Shown here: piece after piece, positions 17,378-29,141 of the stretch
Layout of the letters: each line of letters starts with the position of its first letter
How positions within the stretch are numbered: position 1 is the first letter of the stretch
DNA from: Phenylobacterium aquaticum
Lineage (GTDB): Bacteria; Pseudomonadota; Alphaproteobacteria; Caulobacterales; Caulobacteraceae
NCBI GenBank assembly: GCA_947378305.1
Contig: CANCJJ010000001.1
Span: forward strand, 186,001-250,000
Direction: 5' to 3'
Length of the DNA stretch: 64,000 nucleotides
The notes under the pieces: model-generated
What the model was told of the DNA's origin: nothing
The model's database searches: none
What the model saw: only the letters and a program-made list of their open reading frames with translations
Program-made: the position numbers and the translations under genes

Positions 17378-20371
17378 ATGAGCGACGAGAACGAAAACGG
17401 CCGTCCCCCCGCCCCGGGCGGGCGTCAGCCTCTCACCCTGAAGCCCCGCGTGGGCGCAGGTTCCGTGAGCGCGGGCACAGTGAAGCAGAGCTTCAGCCAC
17501 GGCCGGTCAAAGACGGTGGTGGTCGAGACCAAGCGCGCGCGTGCCCATTCTGCCCCTCCCGGCAATCTGGCGTCGCCGTCCCCTGCGGAAAAGCGGGTTC
17601 TCGCCCCTGCACCGGCACCGGCCCCGCGCCCGGCCCCGTCAGCCTCGGCGGTCGCAGACGGCAACCTCTCCTCCGAAGAAGTCCGGGCCCGCCAGCGCGC
17701 CATCGAACTGGCCCGTGAGCAACAGGCTCGCCAGCAAGTCGAGGCCCAGGCCCGTCTTGAGGCCGAAGCGCGTGCCGCAGCGGCCGCCAAGGCCCCCCCG
17801 GTCGCGGCAGAGCCCGCAGTCGTCGCGCCGCCTGCCCCTGTCATGGCTGAACCGGCCCCCCCGGCCCCTGAGCCAGAGGCACCGCCCGCGATTGCTGAAA
17901 CGGCCAACCCTGCGCCAACAGAAGCGCGCCGGGCTGAGCCCGCAAGGCCTGAAACAGCCGCCCGTCCTGCGCCCTCCAGCCAGACCCGGACCTATGAGCC
18001 CTCACGCGAGCGTCGGGATGACCGGGCCTCGACCACCACCTATCGGCCCGAGCGAACGCCTGGCCGGTTTGAAAACACCAGCTTCGGCCAGCGCGCGCCG
18101 AGGACGGACCAGCCCAGACCCCCGTCAGATGCCCCGGCAGCCAGTGACAATGATCGGCCCCAGGCAGACCGCGGGGCCCGTCCCACCCCCCAGGGGGCAG
18201 AGCCTGTCCGCTATTCGGCCCTGACCCCCCGGCCCGCGCCGGGCCGCGACGGTCCGCGCCCGGGTGCCGGACGCGGCGGTCCTGCAAGGCCTGTCCCCAA
18301 CGCCCCCCCGGCCACCCCCGAAATCCAGCGCGCAACCCGCCAGGCTCCACGCCCGGGGTCGCTGAATATGGACCGTCGTCCCGATGACGACGATGACACA
18401 CGCCGCAAGGCCGCCAATGCCCCGGCCAACAAGGCGATCAGCCGCGTAAAGGGGGCCACCCAACGCCGCGAAGGTCGCCTGACCATCCAGGCCGTTGCCG
18501 GAGATGATGAAGGTGCCGTCGAGCGCATGCGCTCCCTGGCCTCGGTTCGCCGGGCCCGGGAACGTGAGCGGGAAAAGCGCAAGGGTGGCGGCCAGGAACA
18601 GGTTCGCGCGGCCCGCGAGGTCGTTATTCCCGATGTTATCACCGTGGCCGAGCTGGCCAACCGGATGGCGACCCGGGGCGTCGAAATCATCAAGTTCCTG
18701 ATGCGTCAGGGCGTGATGCTCAAGATCAATGACGTCATCGACAACGACACCGCCGAACTGGTGGCGACAGAATTCGGCCATACCGTGCGCCGGGTCTCGG
18801 AATCCGACGTCGAAGAGGGCTTTATCGGCGCTCAGGATGTCGATGATCATCTGGACCCCAGGCAGCCCGTCGTCGCGGTCATGGGCCATGTCGACCATGG
18901 CAAGACCTCACTGCTGGACGCCCTGCGCTCAGCCGATGTTGCCGGCGGCGAACATGGCGGGATTACCCAGCATATCGGGGCCTATCAGGTCCGGCTGGAA
19001 TCCGGCCAGAAGATCACCTTCCTCGACACCCCCGGCCACGCCGCCTTCTCGGCCATGCGGGCGCGGGGCGCAGATGTGACCGACATCGTCATTCTGGTCG
19101 TCGCGGCGGATGACGGGGTCATGCCCCAGACCATCGAAGCCATCCACCACGCCAAGGCGGCGGGCGCGCCGATCATTGTGGCGATCAACAAGATTGATAA
19201 GCCGGGGGCCAATCCGACCCGCGTGATCAACGAGCTGCTTCAGCATGAAATCGTGGCGGAGAGCCTGGGCGGCGACACCCAGATCGTCGAAGTCTCAGCC
19301 CTCGAAAAGCTTGGCCTGGACGACCTGCTGGAAGCCATTCTGCTCCAGGCTGAAGTCCTGGATCTCAAGGCCAATCCCGACCGGACCGCCGATGGTGTGG
19401 TCATTGAAGCCAAGCTCGATCGCGGACGGGGAGCGGTTTCGACGGTTCTCGTCAAGCGCGGGACGCTCAAGCGCGGCGACATTGTTGTGGCGGGATCCTG
19501 TTTCGGACGGGTTCGCGCCCTGCTGAATGAACGGGACGAACAGGTCGTATCTGTTGGCCCCTCCGAGCCCGTCGAGATCTTGGGCCTGGATGGGACGCCG
19601 TCTCCCGGTGAAGCCTTCGCCGTTGTCGAAAACGAGGCTCGCGCCCGGGAACTGACCGAGTACCGGACCCGTGTGAAGCGTGAAAAGGCCGGCACCCAGG
19701 TTGGCGGTGGCGTGACCATGGCCGACTTCATGGCCAAGCTGCAGGACAAGAAAATTTCCGAGCTTCCGGTCATCATCAAGGCTGACGTTCAGGGTTCTGC
19801 CGAGGCCATTGTTGGCGCGCTCGACAAGTTGGGCACTGATGAAGTCCGTGCACGGATTATTCTTTCGGGTGCGGGTGCCATCAGCGAAAGCGATGTCATG
19901 CTGGCCAAGGGCGCTGGCTCGCCCATCTTGGGCTTCAATGTCCGGGCCTCCAGCCAGGCGCGGCAACTGGCGGAACGCGAAGGCGTGGAAATCCGCTATT
20001 ACGCGATCATCTACGACCTGATCGACGACATTAAGGGCGTTCTTTCGGGCATGCTGGCACCGGAACAGCGCGAAACCTTCCTTGGCAATGCCCGTGTGCT
20101 TCAGGTCTTCGATATCACCAAGGTCGGCAAGGTCGCTGGCTGTCGGGTTACCGAAGGTGTGGTTCGCCGGGGTGCCCGGGTCCGGATCGTCCGCGACGAC
20201 ATTGTGGTGCTCGAACTTGGGGTCCTTCAGACCCTCAAGCGCTTCAAGGAAGAAGTGGCTGAGGTCACCAACGGCATGGAATGCGGTATGGCCTTCCAGG
20301 GCTTCCAGGACATCAAGGAAGGCGACACTATCGAGTGCTTCACAATCGAGGCCGTGAAGCGCAGCCTCTAG
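17378..20371 (+). CDS. infB: Translation initiation factor IF-2
   Basis: IF-2 is the GTPase that delivers fMet-tRNA to the 30S subunit and promotes subunit joining. The 997-residue protein has a long Pro/Ala-rich, low-complexity N-terminal region (about 40-360). This is followed by the IF2_N domain ([20 protein letters not shown]). The G domain shows [15 protein letters not shown] (G1), [15 protein letters not shown] (G3) and NKIDK (G4). Domains II, III and IV complete it, with [22 protein letters not shown] at the C-terminus. The ATG is 143 bp after the ylxR-like stop. The leader in that gap could carry an internal promoter, but none is clear. Confidence 0.98.
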   Translation: MSDENENGRPPAPGGRQPLTLKPRVGAGSVSAGTVKQSFSHGRSKTVVVETKRARAHSAPPGNLASPSPAEKRVLAPAPAPAPRPAPSASAVADGNLSSEEVRARQRAIELAREQQARQQVEAQARLEAEARAAAAAKAPPVAAEPAVVAPPAPVMAEPAPPAPEPEAPPAIAETANPAPTEARRAEPARPETAARPAPSSQTRTYEPSRERRDDRASTTTYRPERTPGRFENTSFGQRAPRTDQPRPPSDAPAASDNDRPQADRGARPTPQGAEPVRYSALTPRPAPGRDGPRPGAGRGGPARPVPNAPPATPEIQRATRQAPRPGSLNMDRRPDDDDDTRRKAANAPANKAISRVKGATQRREGRLTIQAVAGDDEGAVERMRSLASVRRAREREREKRKGGGQEQVRAAREVVIPDVITVAELANRMATRGVEIIKFLMRQGVMLKINDVIDNDTAELVATEFGHTVRRVSESDVEEGFIGAQDVDDHLDPRQPVVAVMGHVDHGKTSLLDALRSADVAGGEHGGITQHIGAYQVRLESGQKITFLDTPGHAAFSAMRARGADVTDIVILVVAADDGVMPQTIEAIHHAKAAGAPIIVAINKIDKPGANPTRVINELLQHEIVAESLGGDTQIVEVSALEKLGLDDLLEAILLQAEVLDLKANPDRTADGVVIEAKLDRGRGAVSTVLVKRGTLKRGDIVVAGSCFGRVRALLNERDEQVVSVGPSEPVEILGLDGTPSPGEAFAVVENEARARELTEYRTRVKREKAGTQVGGGVTMADFMAKLQDKKISELPVIIKADVQGSAEAIVGALDKLGTDEVRARIILSGAGAISESDVMLAKGAGSPILGFNVRASSQARQLAEREGVEIRYYAIIYDLIDDIKGVLSGMLAPEQRETFLGNARVLQVFDITKVGKVAGCRVTEGVVRRGARVRIVRDDIVVLELGVLQTLKRFKEEVAEVTNGMECGMAFQGFQDIKEGDTIECFTIEAVKRSL

Positions 20372-20452
20372 GGCTGGGTCGCATTGGGTCCTTTGACGGG
20401 CCCCTTGAAATCCCGGCCCTGAGGTTCCTTGACCTCGCGAGGAGACAAGACT

Positions 20453-20956
20453 GTGTGGCGTTTTCTGGCAGCCCTTGGCCTGTGCCTGGCACTTGGTGCC
20501 TGCGCAACCGCAACGCGTTATTCCGCCGCGCGCGACGTGCATGCCCTTCTGGTCTCCATTCGGGATGAGGATCGTATGGGCTTTGAGGCCCACATTGACC
20601 GCCCCGCCCTGAAGGCCGAGATCGAGCAGCGACTGGTCAAGGCCTCACCCGCCAAGGCCAGGGGCCTTGATGGTCTCGCCGCAATCCTGGCACCACAGCT
20701 GGCCGGGGTAATCAGTGACACCCTGATTCAGCCCCGGGTCTTTCGGGCCATTGCCGATGACTATGGTTACAAGACCTCGACCTCCCTGCCCAATAGCCTG
20801 GCCATTACCGGTTTGTTGAAAACCCTGCCGGACGGCCGCATCTGCGCGACCCAGAAAAAGGATGGTCCGTGCCTTCTGGTGTTCACGCGGCAGGACGGGA
20901 CCTGGAAGCTGTCCGGCTTTGAAGGCGATATGAAAATGCTCAGGATTAAGCTGTGA
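20453..20956 (+). CDS. Putative lipoprotein, DUF2939-like
   Basis: The GTG at 20453 has the ribosome binding site aggag nine bases upstream and gives MWRFLAALGLCLALGACATA. That is a lipoprotein signal peptide with lipobox LGAC, so the mature protein starts at Cys. The remaining roughly 150 residues resemble DUF2939 proteins (YSAARDVHALLVSIRDEDRM then FEAHIDRPALKAEI), whose function is not established. The track start at 20429 would put eight polar residues before the signal peptide and is less likely. It sits between infB and a dienelactone-hydrolase-like gene whose GTG overlaps its stop. Confidence 0.8.
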   Translation: MWRFLAALGLCLALGACATATRYSAARDVHALLVSIRDEDRMGFEAHIDRPALKAEIEQRLVKASPAKARGLDGLAAILAPQLAGVISDTLIQPRVFRAIADDYGYKTSTSLPNSLAITGLLKTLPDGRICATQKKDGPCLLVFTRQDGTWKLSGFEGDMKMLRIKL

Positions 20957-21744
20957 CCTACGAAGCGGCGCTCGAGTCCTATGACAGGTCGGACTTTAGC
21001 TTTGGGGCCTGGACCCGGCCCGTCTATCGCCGAGGCGAGGGGCCAGCCGTCATAATCATCCATGAAATCCCGGGCTTGCACCCCCTGGTCATTGATTTTG
21101 CAGACCGGGTGGCGGCTGCCGGAATGACCGTCTTCCTGCCCAGCCTGTTTGGCGAACCGGGACGACCCGTTTCCACAGGCTATGCCCTGGGGGCAATCAT
21201 CAATGCCATCTGTATTCGCCGGGAATTCAATGTCTGGCAGACCGGGCGCTCCAGCCCCGTGGTCGACTGGCTGAAAGCTCTGGCACGCCAGGCCCATGCC
21301 GAGTGTGGCGGGCGCGGCGTGGGGGCCGTCGGCATGTGCTTTACCGGGGGGTTTGCCCTGGCCATGATGACCGAACCCTCCGTGGTCGCCCCTGTTCTGT
21401 CCCAGCCCTCCCTGCCCATGGCCGCAGGCTCCAGACGCCGGGCCGCCGGTATTGATATTTCCCCCGCCGAGATCGCCTGTGTCCGCAAAAGGTTTGAAGA
21501 CGAGGACCTGTCGGTGATTGGGCTCCGCTTCAAGTCCGATGCCCTGGTGCCAGAGGCCAGGTTTGACACCTATCGCCGCGCGTTTGGTGACAGGTTCGAA
21601 GCCATTGAGCTGGAGGACGAAGATGCGAAACCTTCAGAGCGCCCCCCTCATTCGGTCTTGACGGTCCACCTGAACGAGCAGGGCCCGAGCAAGGCGGCAG
21701 AATCCCGGGTCATTGCCTTCTTCAAGGAGAGAACCGGAGCTTGA
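20953..21744 (+). CDS. Dienelactone hydrolase family protein
   Basis: The 263-residue protein is an alpha/beta-hydrolase of the dienelactone hydrolase family. The oxyanion region is AVIIIHEIPGLHPLVIDFADRVAAAGM and the nucleophile elbow GVGAVGMCFTGGFALAMM has Cys in the G-x-C-x-G-G motif. A candidate catalytic Asp lies in LRFKSDALVP, and the final His is probably in the PPHSVLTVH segment. It starts at GTG, overlapping the lipoprotein stop (GTGA). The substrate is unknown; family members act on cyclic esters, but many are uncharacterised. Its place inside a translation operon is unusual. Confidence 0.85.
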   Translation: MTYEAALESYDRSDFSFGAWTRPVYRRGEGPAVIIIHEIPGLHPLVIDFADRVAAAGMTVFLPSLFGEPGRPVSTGYALGAIINAICIRREFNVWQTGRSSPVVDWLKALARQAHAECGGRGVGAVGMCFTGGFALAMMTEPSVVAPVLSQPSLPMAAGSRRRAAGIDISPAEIACVRKRFEDEDLSVIGLRFKSDALVPEARFDTYRRAFGDRFEAIELEDEDAKPSERPPHSVLTVHLNEQGPSKAAESRVIAFFKERTGA

Positions 21745-21850
21745 TCCGGGGACCTGCGGCTGGACTTCAACGGCCCGGGCGCGTAGTAGACGCCGCTTGC
21801 CTGAGCCGAAGTGTCCGAACCACTGGCCAGGATTGTGAGGCAAAAATCCC

Positions 21851-22273
21851 ATGAAACGTCCAGTCCGTCCGGGTCGCGGTGTCACCGTTGGACCCTCCCA
21901 GCGCCAGCTAAGGGCTGGTGAACTTACCCGTCATGCCCTGGTGGACATTCTCCGGGAGGAAGATTTCCCCGATGAAGACCTGAAGGGCGTCTCGATCACC
22001 CTCACCGAAGTGAAGATGAGCCCGGACCTGCGCCACGCCCTTTGCTTCGTCGAGCCCCTTGGCGGGGAACAGGCGCATATCGTTGTTAAGGCCTTAAATC
22101 GTCATGCGAAATTTCTGAGGGGCCGACTGGGCCGCTCTATCGAAATGAAGTTCACGCCTGACCTGAAATTTGTCCACGACGACACCTTCGATGCCGCCGA
22201 GCGCATGAACCGCCTGTTTGACGATCCGAAGGTGGCCCGCGACCTTGCGGCCCCTTCCGACGACGAGTCCTGA
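21851..22273 (+). CDS. rbfA: Ribosome-binding factor A
   Basis: RbfA is a KH-fold factor that assists 16S rRNA 5'-end maturation and 30S assembly, notably in the cold. The 140-residue protein shows [21 protein letters not shown], then [19 protein letters not shown] and the C-terminal block [26 protein letters not shown], all typical. It lies 106 bp after the dienelactone-hydrolase gene and 2 bp before truB. Confidence 0.96.
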   Translation: MKRPVRPGRGVTVGPSQRQLRAGELTRHALVDILREEDFPDEDLKGVSITLTEVKMSPDLRHALCFVEPLGGEQAHIVVKALNRHAKFLRGRLGRSIEMKFTPDLKFVHDDTFDAAERMNRLFDDPKVARDLAAPSDDES

Positions 22274-22275
22274 GG

Positions 22276-23205
22276 GTGGGGCGTCGCAAGTCCGGTGAGG
22301 CGATTTCCGGATGGATCTGTCTCGACAAGACCTATGACCTGACCTCAACCCAGGCTGTTGGGCGCGTGCGCCGGATCTTCAATGCGCAGAAGGCAGGCCA
22401 TGCCGGGACCCTCGACCCCCTGGCTACGGGCATATTGCCCATAGCCCTGGGGGAGGCCACCAAGACCGTTCCCTTCATGATGGATGCGGACAAGACCTAT
22501 CGGTTCACGATTGAATGGGGCCGGACAACCGCAACCCTGGATCGGGAAGGCGAGACCCTGGCGGAGTCCGATGTCCGCCCTGCGAAGGCGGCCATTGAGG
22601 CCGCCCTTCCGGCCTTTGTCGGCGAAATCCAGCAGGTACCGCCCGCCTATTCCGCCATCAAGGTAGACGGAGAGCGGGCCTATGACCTGGCGCGGGCCGG
22701 GGAAGAGGTCGTGCTCAAGGCCCGTCCCGTCCTCATTCATTCCGCGCGCCTGGTGGGCCAGCCCGACCTGGACCATGCGGAATTTGAAATCTCCTGCGGA
22801 AAGGGGACCTATGTCCGCGCCCTGGTCCGCGATCTCGCCCTGGCCCTCGGGGCGTGCGGCCATGTCAGCGACCTTCGCAGGACACGAGTCGGCCCGTTTT
22901 CCGAGGACAAGGCGATAACACTGGAAATGCTTGAGGATTTCAGGCATAAGCCCGCATTCTTGGAGGCACTGCTTCCGGTTGAGACCGCCCTGGACGACAT
23001 CCCGGAGTTGGCCGTAACCGCCGAAGACGCCTTCAGGTTAAAGCAGGGACGGCCCATCGTTCTCGTTCCCCGACAGGTTGAAACCCTGAAGGCCCGGCTT
23101 CCCGCTGGCTCCCGAACTGTTTCAGCCATGGCGGACGGGGTGGTGGTGGCGCTCTGCGAGATGCGCATGGGTCGGCTCGAACCCACGCGGGTCTTTCATC
23201 TCTAA
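22276..23205 (+). CDS. truB: tRNA pseudouridine(55) synthase
   Basis: TruB makes pseudouridine 55 in the T loop of tRNAs. The GTG start gives [20 protein letters not shown], 309 aa. The catalytic segment [24 protein letters not shown] holds the catalytic Asp. Later [27 protein letters not shown] and the [15 protein letters not shown] motif confirm the family. It is separated from rbfA by 2 bp and from rpsO by 20 bp, so cotranscription is likely. Confidence 0.96.
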   Translation: MGRRKSGEAISGWICLDKTYDLTSTQAVGRVRRIFNAQKAGHAGTLDPLATGILPIALGEATKTVPFMMDADKTYRFTIEWGRTTATLDREGETLAESDVRPAKAAIEAALPAFVGEIQQVPPAYSAIKVDGERAYDLARAGEEVVLKARPVLIHSARLVGQPDLDHAEFEISCGKGTYVRALVRDLALALGACGHVSDLRRTRVGPFSEDKAITLEMLEDFRHKPAFLEALLPVETALDDIPELAVTAEDAFRLKQGRPIVLVPRQVETLKARLPAGSRTVSAMADGVVVALCEMRMGRLEPTRVFHL

Positions 23206-23225
23206 TCAGAGCGGAGACTTGACCG

Positions 23226-23495
23226 ATGTCGATTACACTCGAACGTAAAGCCGAGCTTATTCAATCCCATGGCCGGACCACCGGCGATACGGGTAGCGCT
23301 GAAGTGCAGGTTGCAATCCTCTCAGAGCGGATTTCAAACCTGACCGAGCACTTCAAGATGCACAAGAAAGACAACCACTCTCGGCGCGGCCTTTTGAAGA
23401 TGGTGTCTCAGCGCCGTCGTCTGCTGGACCATTTGAAGTCCTGTGACGTCGCCCGCTATCAGTCCCTGATCGAAAAGCTGGGTCTGCGTCGTTAA
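23226..23495 (+). CDS. rpsO: 30S ribosomal protein S15
   Basis: S15 binds the central domain of 16S rRNA early in 30S assembly. The 89-residue product has exact family length. It shows [32 protein letters not shown], then [33 protein letters not shown]. It lies between truB and pnp, the standard order. The 236-bp gap to pnp is rich in inverted repeats. Confidence 0.99.
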   Translation: MSITLERKAELIQSHGRTTGDTGSAEVQVAILSERISNLTEHFKMHKKDNHSRRGLLKMVSQRRRLLDHLKSCDVARYQSLIEKLGLRR

Positions 23496-23731
23496 GGTTC
23501 AACCTCGCCCGCAAGGGCGGGGGAGACCAACTCTATCTAGATCGCCGCCTCCCCCGCGACAGGCCGGGGGATTTATGGTGGCACCGGGTACCCAATTCGG
23601 GGGTGCCTCATCACGCCGGGGGTTCAACAGAAATCCTCACCCCGCCTGTTTGACCGGAGAGGATTTCGGAAGTCCGACACCCAATCCACCCCCCGTCGGG
23701 AATACGCCCGCGGGTACAGAAAGTAGCAAGA
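23496..23731 (+). other. Structured rpsO-pnp intergenic leader
   Basis: This 236-bp gap has no gene. It contains several GC-rich inverted repeats: gcccgcaagggcggg near 23508, a cctcccccg...ccgggggat pair near 23550, and ggcaccgggtaccca-attcgggggtgcc near 23580. In other bacteria the pnp leader folds into an RNase III-cleaved hairpin through which PNPase represses itself. A similar role is inferred here. Confidence 0.5.
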
Positions 23732-25873
23732 ATGTTCGATATCAAACGCAAGACCATCGAGTGGGGCGGCAAGCTGCTGACCCTCGAAACCGGCCGCATG
23801 GCCCGCCAGGCTGACGGCTCCGTGCTCGCCACCTATGGTGAGACCATGGTTCTGGCCACCGCCGTTTTCGCCAAGAGCGCAAAACCCGGCCAGGACTTCT
23901 TCCCCCTGACCGTGAATTATCAGGAAAAGTACTACGCCGCCGGCAAGATCCCCGGCAGCTTCCCGCGTCGTGAGGCCGCCCCGAGCCAGAAAGAAACCCT
24001 GACCTCGCGCCTTATTGACCGTCCGATCCGTCCCCTGTTCGTCGACGGCTTCAAGAACGAGGTCCAGGTTGTGACCACGGTCCTCGCCCACGACCTGGAA
24101 AATGACCCCGACATCGTCGCCCTGGTCGCCGCTTCGGCCGCCCTGGTCATTTCCGGTGCCCCCTTCATGGGTCCCATCGGTGGTGCCCGCGTCGGCTATA
24201 TCAATGGCGAATACGTCCTCAACCCCACGCTCGAAGAGATGAAGGAGTCCCAGATGGACCTCGTCGTCGCTGGCACGAGCGATGCGGTGATGATGGTGGA
24301 GTCCGAGATCCAGGAACTCTCCGAAGAAGTGGTTCTGGGCGGCGTCACCTTTGCTCACAAGGCCATGCAGCCCGTGATCGATGCCATTATCGAACTGGCC
24401 GAACATTCCGCCAAGGAACCCTTCCAGTTTACCCCGGACGATACCGAAGCCCTGAAGGCCAAGGCCAAGACCCTGGTCGGCAAGGACCTGGCCGCTGCCT
24501 ACAAGATCGTCGCCAAGGGTCAGCGTCAGGACGCCGTTGGCCTTGCCAAGGCCAAGGCCATGACAGCCCTGGCCAAGTCAGACGCCAATCCTGACGGGGC
24601 CGATGCCCAAAAGCTGGCTGGCGTCTTCAAGGAACTTGAGGCCGATGTGGTTCGCCGCAACATCCTCGATACCGGCATCCGCATTGATGGCCGGACCGTC
24701 GACAAGGTCCGCCCCATCGTTTCGGAAGTTGGCGTGCTCAGCCGCGCCCATGGTTCGGCCCTGTTTACCCGGGGCGAAACCCAGGCCCTGGTGGTTGCCA
24801 CCCTGGGCACCGGGGACGACGAGCAGATGATCGATGCCCTCGAAGGCAAGTACTACGAGAAGTTCATGCTGCACTATAACTTCCCCCCCTTCAGCGTGGG
24901 CGAAACCGGTCGCATGGGGGCCCCTGGCCGTCGTGAAGTCGGTCACGGCAAGCTCGCCTGGCGCGCCATTCGTCCCATGCTGCCCAATTACGAGGACTTC
25001 CCCTACACCATCCGTCTGGTCTCCGAGATTCTGGAGTCCAATGGATCGTCCTCCATGGCGTCGGTCTGCGGGTCCTCCCTGGCCCTGATGGACGCCGGTG
25101 TGCCCCTGAAGAAGCCGGTCAGCGGTATTGCCATGGGCCTGATCCTGGAGAAGGACGGCTTTGCCGTTCTGTCCGACATTCTGGGGGATGAAGATCACCT
25201 GGGCGATATGGACTTCAAGGTCGCCGGCACCGAAGACGGCATCACCTCCCTGCAAATGGACATCAAGATCGCCGGTATTACCGAGGAGATCATGAAGAAG
25301 GCGCTGGAACAGGCCAAGGGCGGCCGCCAGCACATTCTGGACGAAATGGCCAAGGCCATGGAAGCCCCCCGTGCAGAACTGGGTGAATTCGCCCCGAAGA
25401 TCGAGACCATCAAGATTCCCGTCGACAAGATCCGCGAAGTGATCGGGTCCGGCGGTAAGGTCATTCGTGAAATCACGGCGGAAACCGGCGCGAAGATCGA
25501 TATCGGCGAAGACGGCACCATCCGTATTGCAGCGGCCGAGCAGTCCAAGATCGATGCGGCGAAGGACTGGATCAAGTCCATCGCTTCGGAGCCGGAACTG
25601 GGCGCGATCTACACCGGCAAGGTCGTCAAGATTGTCGACTTCGGGGCCTTTGTGAACTTCTTTGGGGCCAAGGACGGCCTGGTTCACGTTAGCCAGATCT
25701 CCAGCGAGCGCGTTGGCAAGGTCTCGGACGTACTGGAAGAAGGTCAACTGGTGAAGGTCAAGCTTCTGGGCTTTGACGATCGCGGCAAGACCCGCCTGTC
25801 CATGAAGGTCGTCGACCAGGAGACCGGTGAAGACCTCTCCAAGAAGGAAACTGCGGAAACCGAAGAGGGCTAA
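23732..25873 (+). CDS. pnp: Polyribonucleotide nucleotidyltransferase (PNPase)
   Basis: PNPase is a phosphorolytic 3'-5' exoribonuclease of the RNA degradosome. The 713-residue protein has two RNase PH-like domains separated by an alpha-helical domain. Landmarks are [20 protein letters not shown] and [14 protein letters not shown] in the first, and GEGxETQALV-like [14 protein letters not shown] and [17 protein letters not shown]-type [20 protein letters not shown] in the second. The active-site [19 protein letters not shown]-type segment is present ([19 protein letters not shown]). A KH domain ([21 protein letters not shown]) and an S1 domain ([15 protein letters not shown]) close it. A perfect terminator follows. 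Confidence 0.98.
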   Translation: MFDIKRKTIEWGGKLLTLETGRMARQADGSVLATYGETMVLATAVFAKSAKPGQDFFPLTVNYQEKYYAAGKIPGSFPRREAAPSQKETLTSRLIDRPIRPLFVDGFKNEVQVVTTVLAHDLENDPDIVALVAASAALVISGAPFMGPIGGARVGYINGEYVLNPTLEEMKESQMDLVVAGTSDAVMMVESEIQELSEEVVLGGVTFAHKAMQPVIDAIIELAEHSAKEPFQFTPDDTEALKAKAKTLVGKDLAAAYKIVAKGQRQDAVGLAKAKAMTALAKSDANPDGADAQKLAGVFKELEADVVRRNILDTGIRIDGRTVDKVRPIVSEVGVLSRAHGSALFTRGETQALVVATLGTGDDEQMIDALEGKYYEKFMLHYNFPPFSVGETGRMGAPGRREVGHGKLAWRAIRPMLPNYEDFPYTIRLVSEILESNGSSSMASVCGSSLALMDAGVPLKKPVSGIAMGLILEKDGFAVLSDILGDEDHLGDMDFKVAGTEDGITSLQMDIKIAGITEEIMKKALEQAKGGRQHILDEMAKAMEAPRAELGEFAPKIETIKIPVDKIREVIGSGGKVIREITAETGAKIDIGEDGTIRIAAAEQSKIDAAKDWIKSIASEPELGAIYTGKVVKIVDFGAFVNFFGAKDGLVHVSQISSERVGKVSDVLEEGQLVKVKLLGFDDRGKTRLSMKVVDQETGEDLSKKETAETEEG

Positions 25874-25899
25874 GCCCGCCTCGACTTTCTGAGAAATGC

Positions 25900-25935
25900 A
25901 AAGGGGTGGCGGCCGTAAGGTCGTCACCCCTTTTT
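25900..25935. terminator. Strong bidirectional terminator after pnp
   Basis: A 15-bp stem (aaaggggtggcggcc with ggtcgtcaccccttt, including two G-T pairs) closes a gtaa tetraloop and ends in a run of five T. Its A-run on the left also suits the convergent Lon-N domain gene ending at 25951. Confidence 0.92.
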
Positions 25936-25950
25936 CATGGGCAACGGACC

Positions 25951-26607
25951 CTATTGCAGGCTGCGGGGACCGTCCTCGTCCTCGTCGGGACCATCGATTT
26001 CCAGCAGCATGGTCAGGATTTCAAAGCGATCCGCCAGGGTGATGGCCTCAATCAGGGCCTGCTTCTCCATGGGCGAGAAGGGCAGGCCCATGGACAGGCT
26101 GGTGGTCAGGTCCGCCATGGGGGCTGTCAGGGCGGCTTTGGGCTCAATATCCATGTCGCGGCGGTTCAAATAGGCCTTCAGGGCGCGGGAAAAGCGTTCG
26201 CGATCCAGACCGGCCTCAAGGCGATCAGGCTCCGCCAGATCCTCGGCGAATTCGGCAAAGTCGGCCCGAACCTGGCGGTAGGGGGTCGGGATCGACAATT
26301 CCTCGCCCAGACGAAACCGGCAGACCCCGGTCAGGGTAATCAGGTAACAGCCATCCGAAGTCTCACTGAAGCTGGTGATCCGCCCCAGGCACCCCACCCC
26401 GACCAGCAGGGGCCGTGCAGGCTCTCCCCCCGCCGTCTGGATCATGCCGATCACCCGGTCCCCGGCCATGGCATCGTCGATCATGTTCAGATAGCGCGGT
26501 TCGAAGATCCGCAAGGGTAGTTCGGCACCGGGCAGGAGCAGGGCCCCACCGAGGGGGAAGATCGGAAAGACCTGGGGCAGATCGCTGATCTTCAGATACC
26601 GGCTCAT
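25951..26607 (-). CDS. LON N-terminal (substrate-binding) domain protein
   Basis: The 218-residue protein contains only the N-terminal domain of Lon protease (PUA-like), without ATPase or protease domains. The signature is VFPIFPLGGALLLPGAELPLRIFEPRYLNMIDDAMAGDRVIGMI, followed by GCLGRITSFSETSDGCYLITLTGVCRF. Such stand-alone proteins are common in alphaproteobacteria; their role is not established. It follows a thioredoxin-TPR gene by 18 bp on the minus strand and is probably cotranscribed with it. Confidence 0.88.
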   Translation of the reverse strand: MSRYLKISDLPQVFPIFPLGGALLLPGAELPLRIFEPRYLNMIDDAMAGDRVIGMIQTAGGEPARPLLVGVGCLGRITSFSETSDGCYLITLTGVCRFRLGEELSIPTPYRQVRADFAEFAEDLAEPDRLEAGLDRERFSRALKAYLNRRDMDIEPKAALTAPMADLTTSLSMGLPFSPMEKQALIEAITLADRFEILTMLLEIDGPDEDEDGPRSLQ

Positions 26608-26625
26608 GGACGGTCCCTTCCCGGG

Positions 26626-27522
<897 letters not shown>

Positions 27523-27588
27523 GGTCAGATTTCCATCCGGGAACCGTCCCGGTCTTGAGACTTATCTGTCCTACATGGCGCCTTGAGC

Positions 27589-28116
27589 TCAGGCCTTCAA
27601 CGTCAGATCGGAAATTCGCGCCACAGGGCCTGCAAAATCGACAACCAGGGGATCCCGGCCCAGGGCGGCCAGAAAGGCCCACAGGCCTGCCCGGCTCACC
27701 CGCGTGGTGGCGGTATTGGTCAGGGGGTGGAAATTGACCAGGTCGGCCTCGACCAATCTCTGGTCCAGCACCAGACGGACCCGCTGGCCCGGATCATTGA
27801 CCAGGGCAAAACAGGTGACGGACCCCGGCGTGACGCCCAGGGTTTCCGCCATGAGCTCCGGGGCCCCAAAGGACAGCCGCCCCGCCCCTATGACGGCGTG
27901 CAGGCGCTTGAGATTGATCACCGTGTCATCCCGGGCACAGACCAGCCAGAGCGTGCCTCTGGCATCCTTCAGAAACAGGTTCTTGGTATGCGCGCCGGGC
28001 AGGGTCGCCTTGATCGCCTCACCCTCGCCGACCCGAAAGACGGCGGCATGGTCGCAGGTGATGTGATCCACCCCGTGGGCATCGAAAAAGGCAAACAGGT
28101 CGGCGCGGGAGAACAT
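27589..28116 (-). CDS. YbaK/ProX-type Ala-tRNA(Pro) deacylase
   Basis: The 175-residue protein is a YbaK-fold trans-editing factor that hydrolyses mischarged tRNA(Pro) (the ProXp-ala/PrdX group). Evidence is [21 protein letters not shown], then [41 protein letters not shown] and [10 protein letters not shown]. The track ORF extends 37 codons further upstream. The ATG at 28116 ([12 protein letters not shown]) matches family length. It is divergent from the DUF6065-like gene; the start regions lie about 110 bp apart. Confidence 0.85.
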   Translation of the reverse strand: MFSRADLFAFFDAHGVDHITCDHAAVFRVGEGEAIKATLPGAHTKNLFLKDARGTLWLVCARDDTVINLKRLHAVIGAGRLSFGAPELMAETLGVTPGSVTCFALVNDPGQRVRLVLDQRLVEADLVNFHPLTNTATTRVSRAGLWAFLAALGRDPLVVDFAGPVARISDLTLKA

Positions 28117-28225
28117 GGCCCAGCCTTGCCCGGTTCGGGCGGGCTCGCAAGGGGCTGAGGTTGCAGTAGACGCGAGGCCGCCCGAATGGCTAATCATGGA
28201 GCTCACGCCTTGTCTGGAGGGTCTC

Positions 28226-28969
28226 ATGGAACTCGAATGCTATCCCACCGCCGAGCGGCCTCCGGAAATCGTGCCGGGGCGGCCCCAGCGGGCCTGGATG
28301 GACCGGTTTGCCGAGCGCCACCCCTATCGCTGCCTGCCCCTGGCCATGGCCAATACGACGGGCTGGGAGCTCTTGTGCCCCATGTCCTTCACCGCCGAGT
28401 GGAACGGCGGCCTGATGCAGGAAGACATCACCCTGACAACCGACAGGCCCCATCCGGATTTTCACAACTTCGCCAAGAGCCATTTCAGCCATGGCGTGAT
28501 TACCATGCACCCCGGCTATCTGTTCAGGACCCCGCCCGGCTGGTCCATGATTGCCCAGGGACCTCCGAACCACATCAAGGACGGCATCCAGCCCCTGGCG
28601 GGCCTTGTCGAGACCGACTGGCTCCCCTTCCCCTTCACCATGAACTGGATCTTTACCCGCCCGGGTCGGGTCCGCTTTGAAAAGGGCGAGCCCTTCTGCT
28701 TCATCACCCTGACCAAGGACAAGGAACTGGCCGAATTCCAGCCGGTCATCCGCTCCATGTCCCGCAATGCAGAACTGCGGGACCAATATGACACCTGGGA
28801 AAAACACCGGGCGGAATTCAACAAGAAAATCTTCCGGCTGGACCCCGAAGCCACCAAGGCCGCCTGGCAGCGGTATTACTTCAAGGGCGAATTCCCGGAA
28901 GAAACCGGTGAGGCCCCCAAGGATCACGTGAACAAGCGCCGATTGAAGGCACCTCGATTTATGGGCTGA
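28226..28969 (+). CDS. DUF6065-like protein of unknown function
   Basis: The 247-residue protein starts at the ATG at 28226, which has a textbook ggagg site five bases upstream. The track start at 28115 lacks one. The sequence is hydrophilic, with no signal peptide. It has conserved-looking aromatic/Pro segments such as [40 protein letters not shown] and [20 protein letters not shown]. It ends in a charged tail ([25 protein letters not shown]). It resembles the DUF6065 family, found as single genes in proteobacteria. No catalytic motif is recognised and the function is unknown. Confidence 0.7.
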   Translation: MELECYPTAERPPEIVPGRPQRAWMDRFAERHPYRCLPLAMANTTGWELLCPMSFTAEWNGGLMQEDITLTTDRPHPDFHNFAKSHFSHGVITMHPGYLFRTPPGWSMIAQGPPNHIKDGIQPLAGLVETDWLPFPFTMNWIFTRPGRVRFEKGEPFCFITLTKDKELAEFQPVIRSMSRNAELRDQYDTWEKHRAEFNKKIFRLDPEATKAAWQRYYFKGEFPEETGEAPKDHVNKRRLKAPRFMG

Positions 28970-29066
28970 TTACGCCCGGCATGCAGGCGGCGGCTTGCCA
29001 AGCCGCGGGGGCTCTGCCATAAGCCCGGTTCTCGAATTTCGGGGCCGCCTGGCGGCTTCGCGGAGC

Positions 29067-29141
29067 GCGGGCGTAGCTCAGTGGTAGAGCACAACCTTGC
29101 CAAGGTTGGGGTCGAGAGTTCGAATCTCTTCGCCCGCTCCA
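29067..29141 (+). tRNA. tRNA-Gly (anticodon GCC)
   Basis: The cloverleaf is clear. The acceptor gcgggcg pairs with cgcccgc and the D arm is gctcagtggtagagc. The anticodon loop ttgccaa lies in stem caacc/ggttg, the T arm is gagagttcgaatctctt and CCA is encoded. A possible promoter (ttgcca, 17 bp, cataag) lies at 28995-29023. Its 3' end is duplicated at 30015-30054. Confidence 0.97.

Noticed and set aside
19295-20593. Minus-strand ORF of 432 aa opposite infB
   Set aside because: Shadow frame over the conserved G-domain and C-terminal region of IF-2.
24578-25927. Minus-strand ORF of 449 aa opposite pnp
   Set aside because: Shadow of PNPase.
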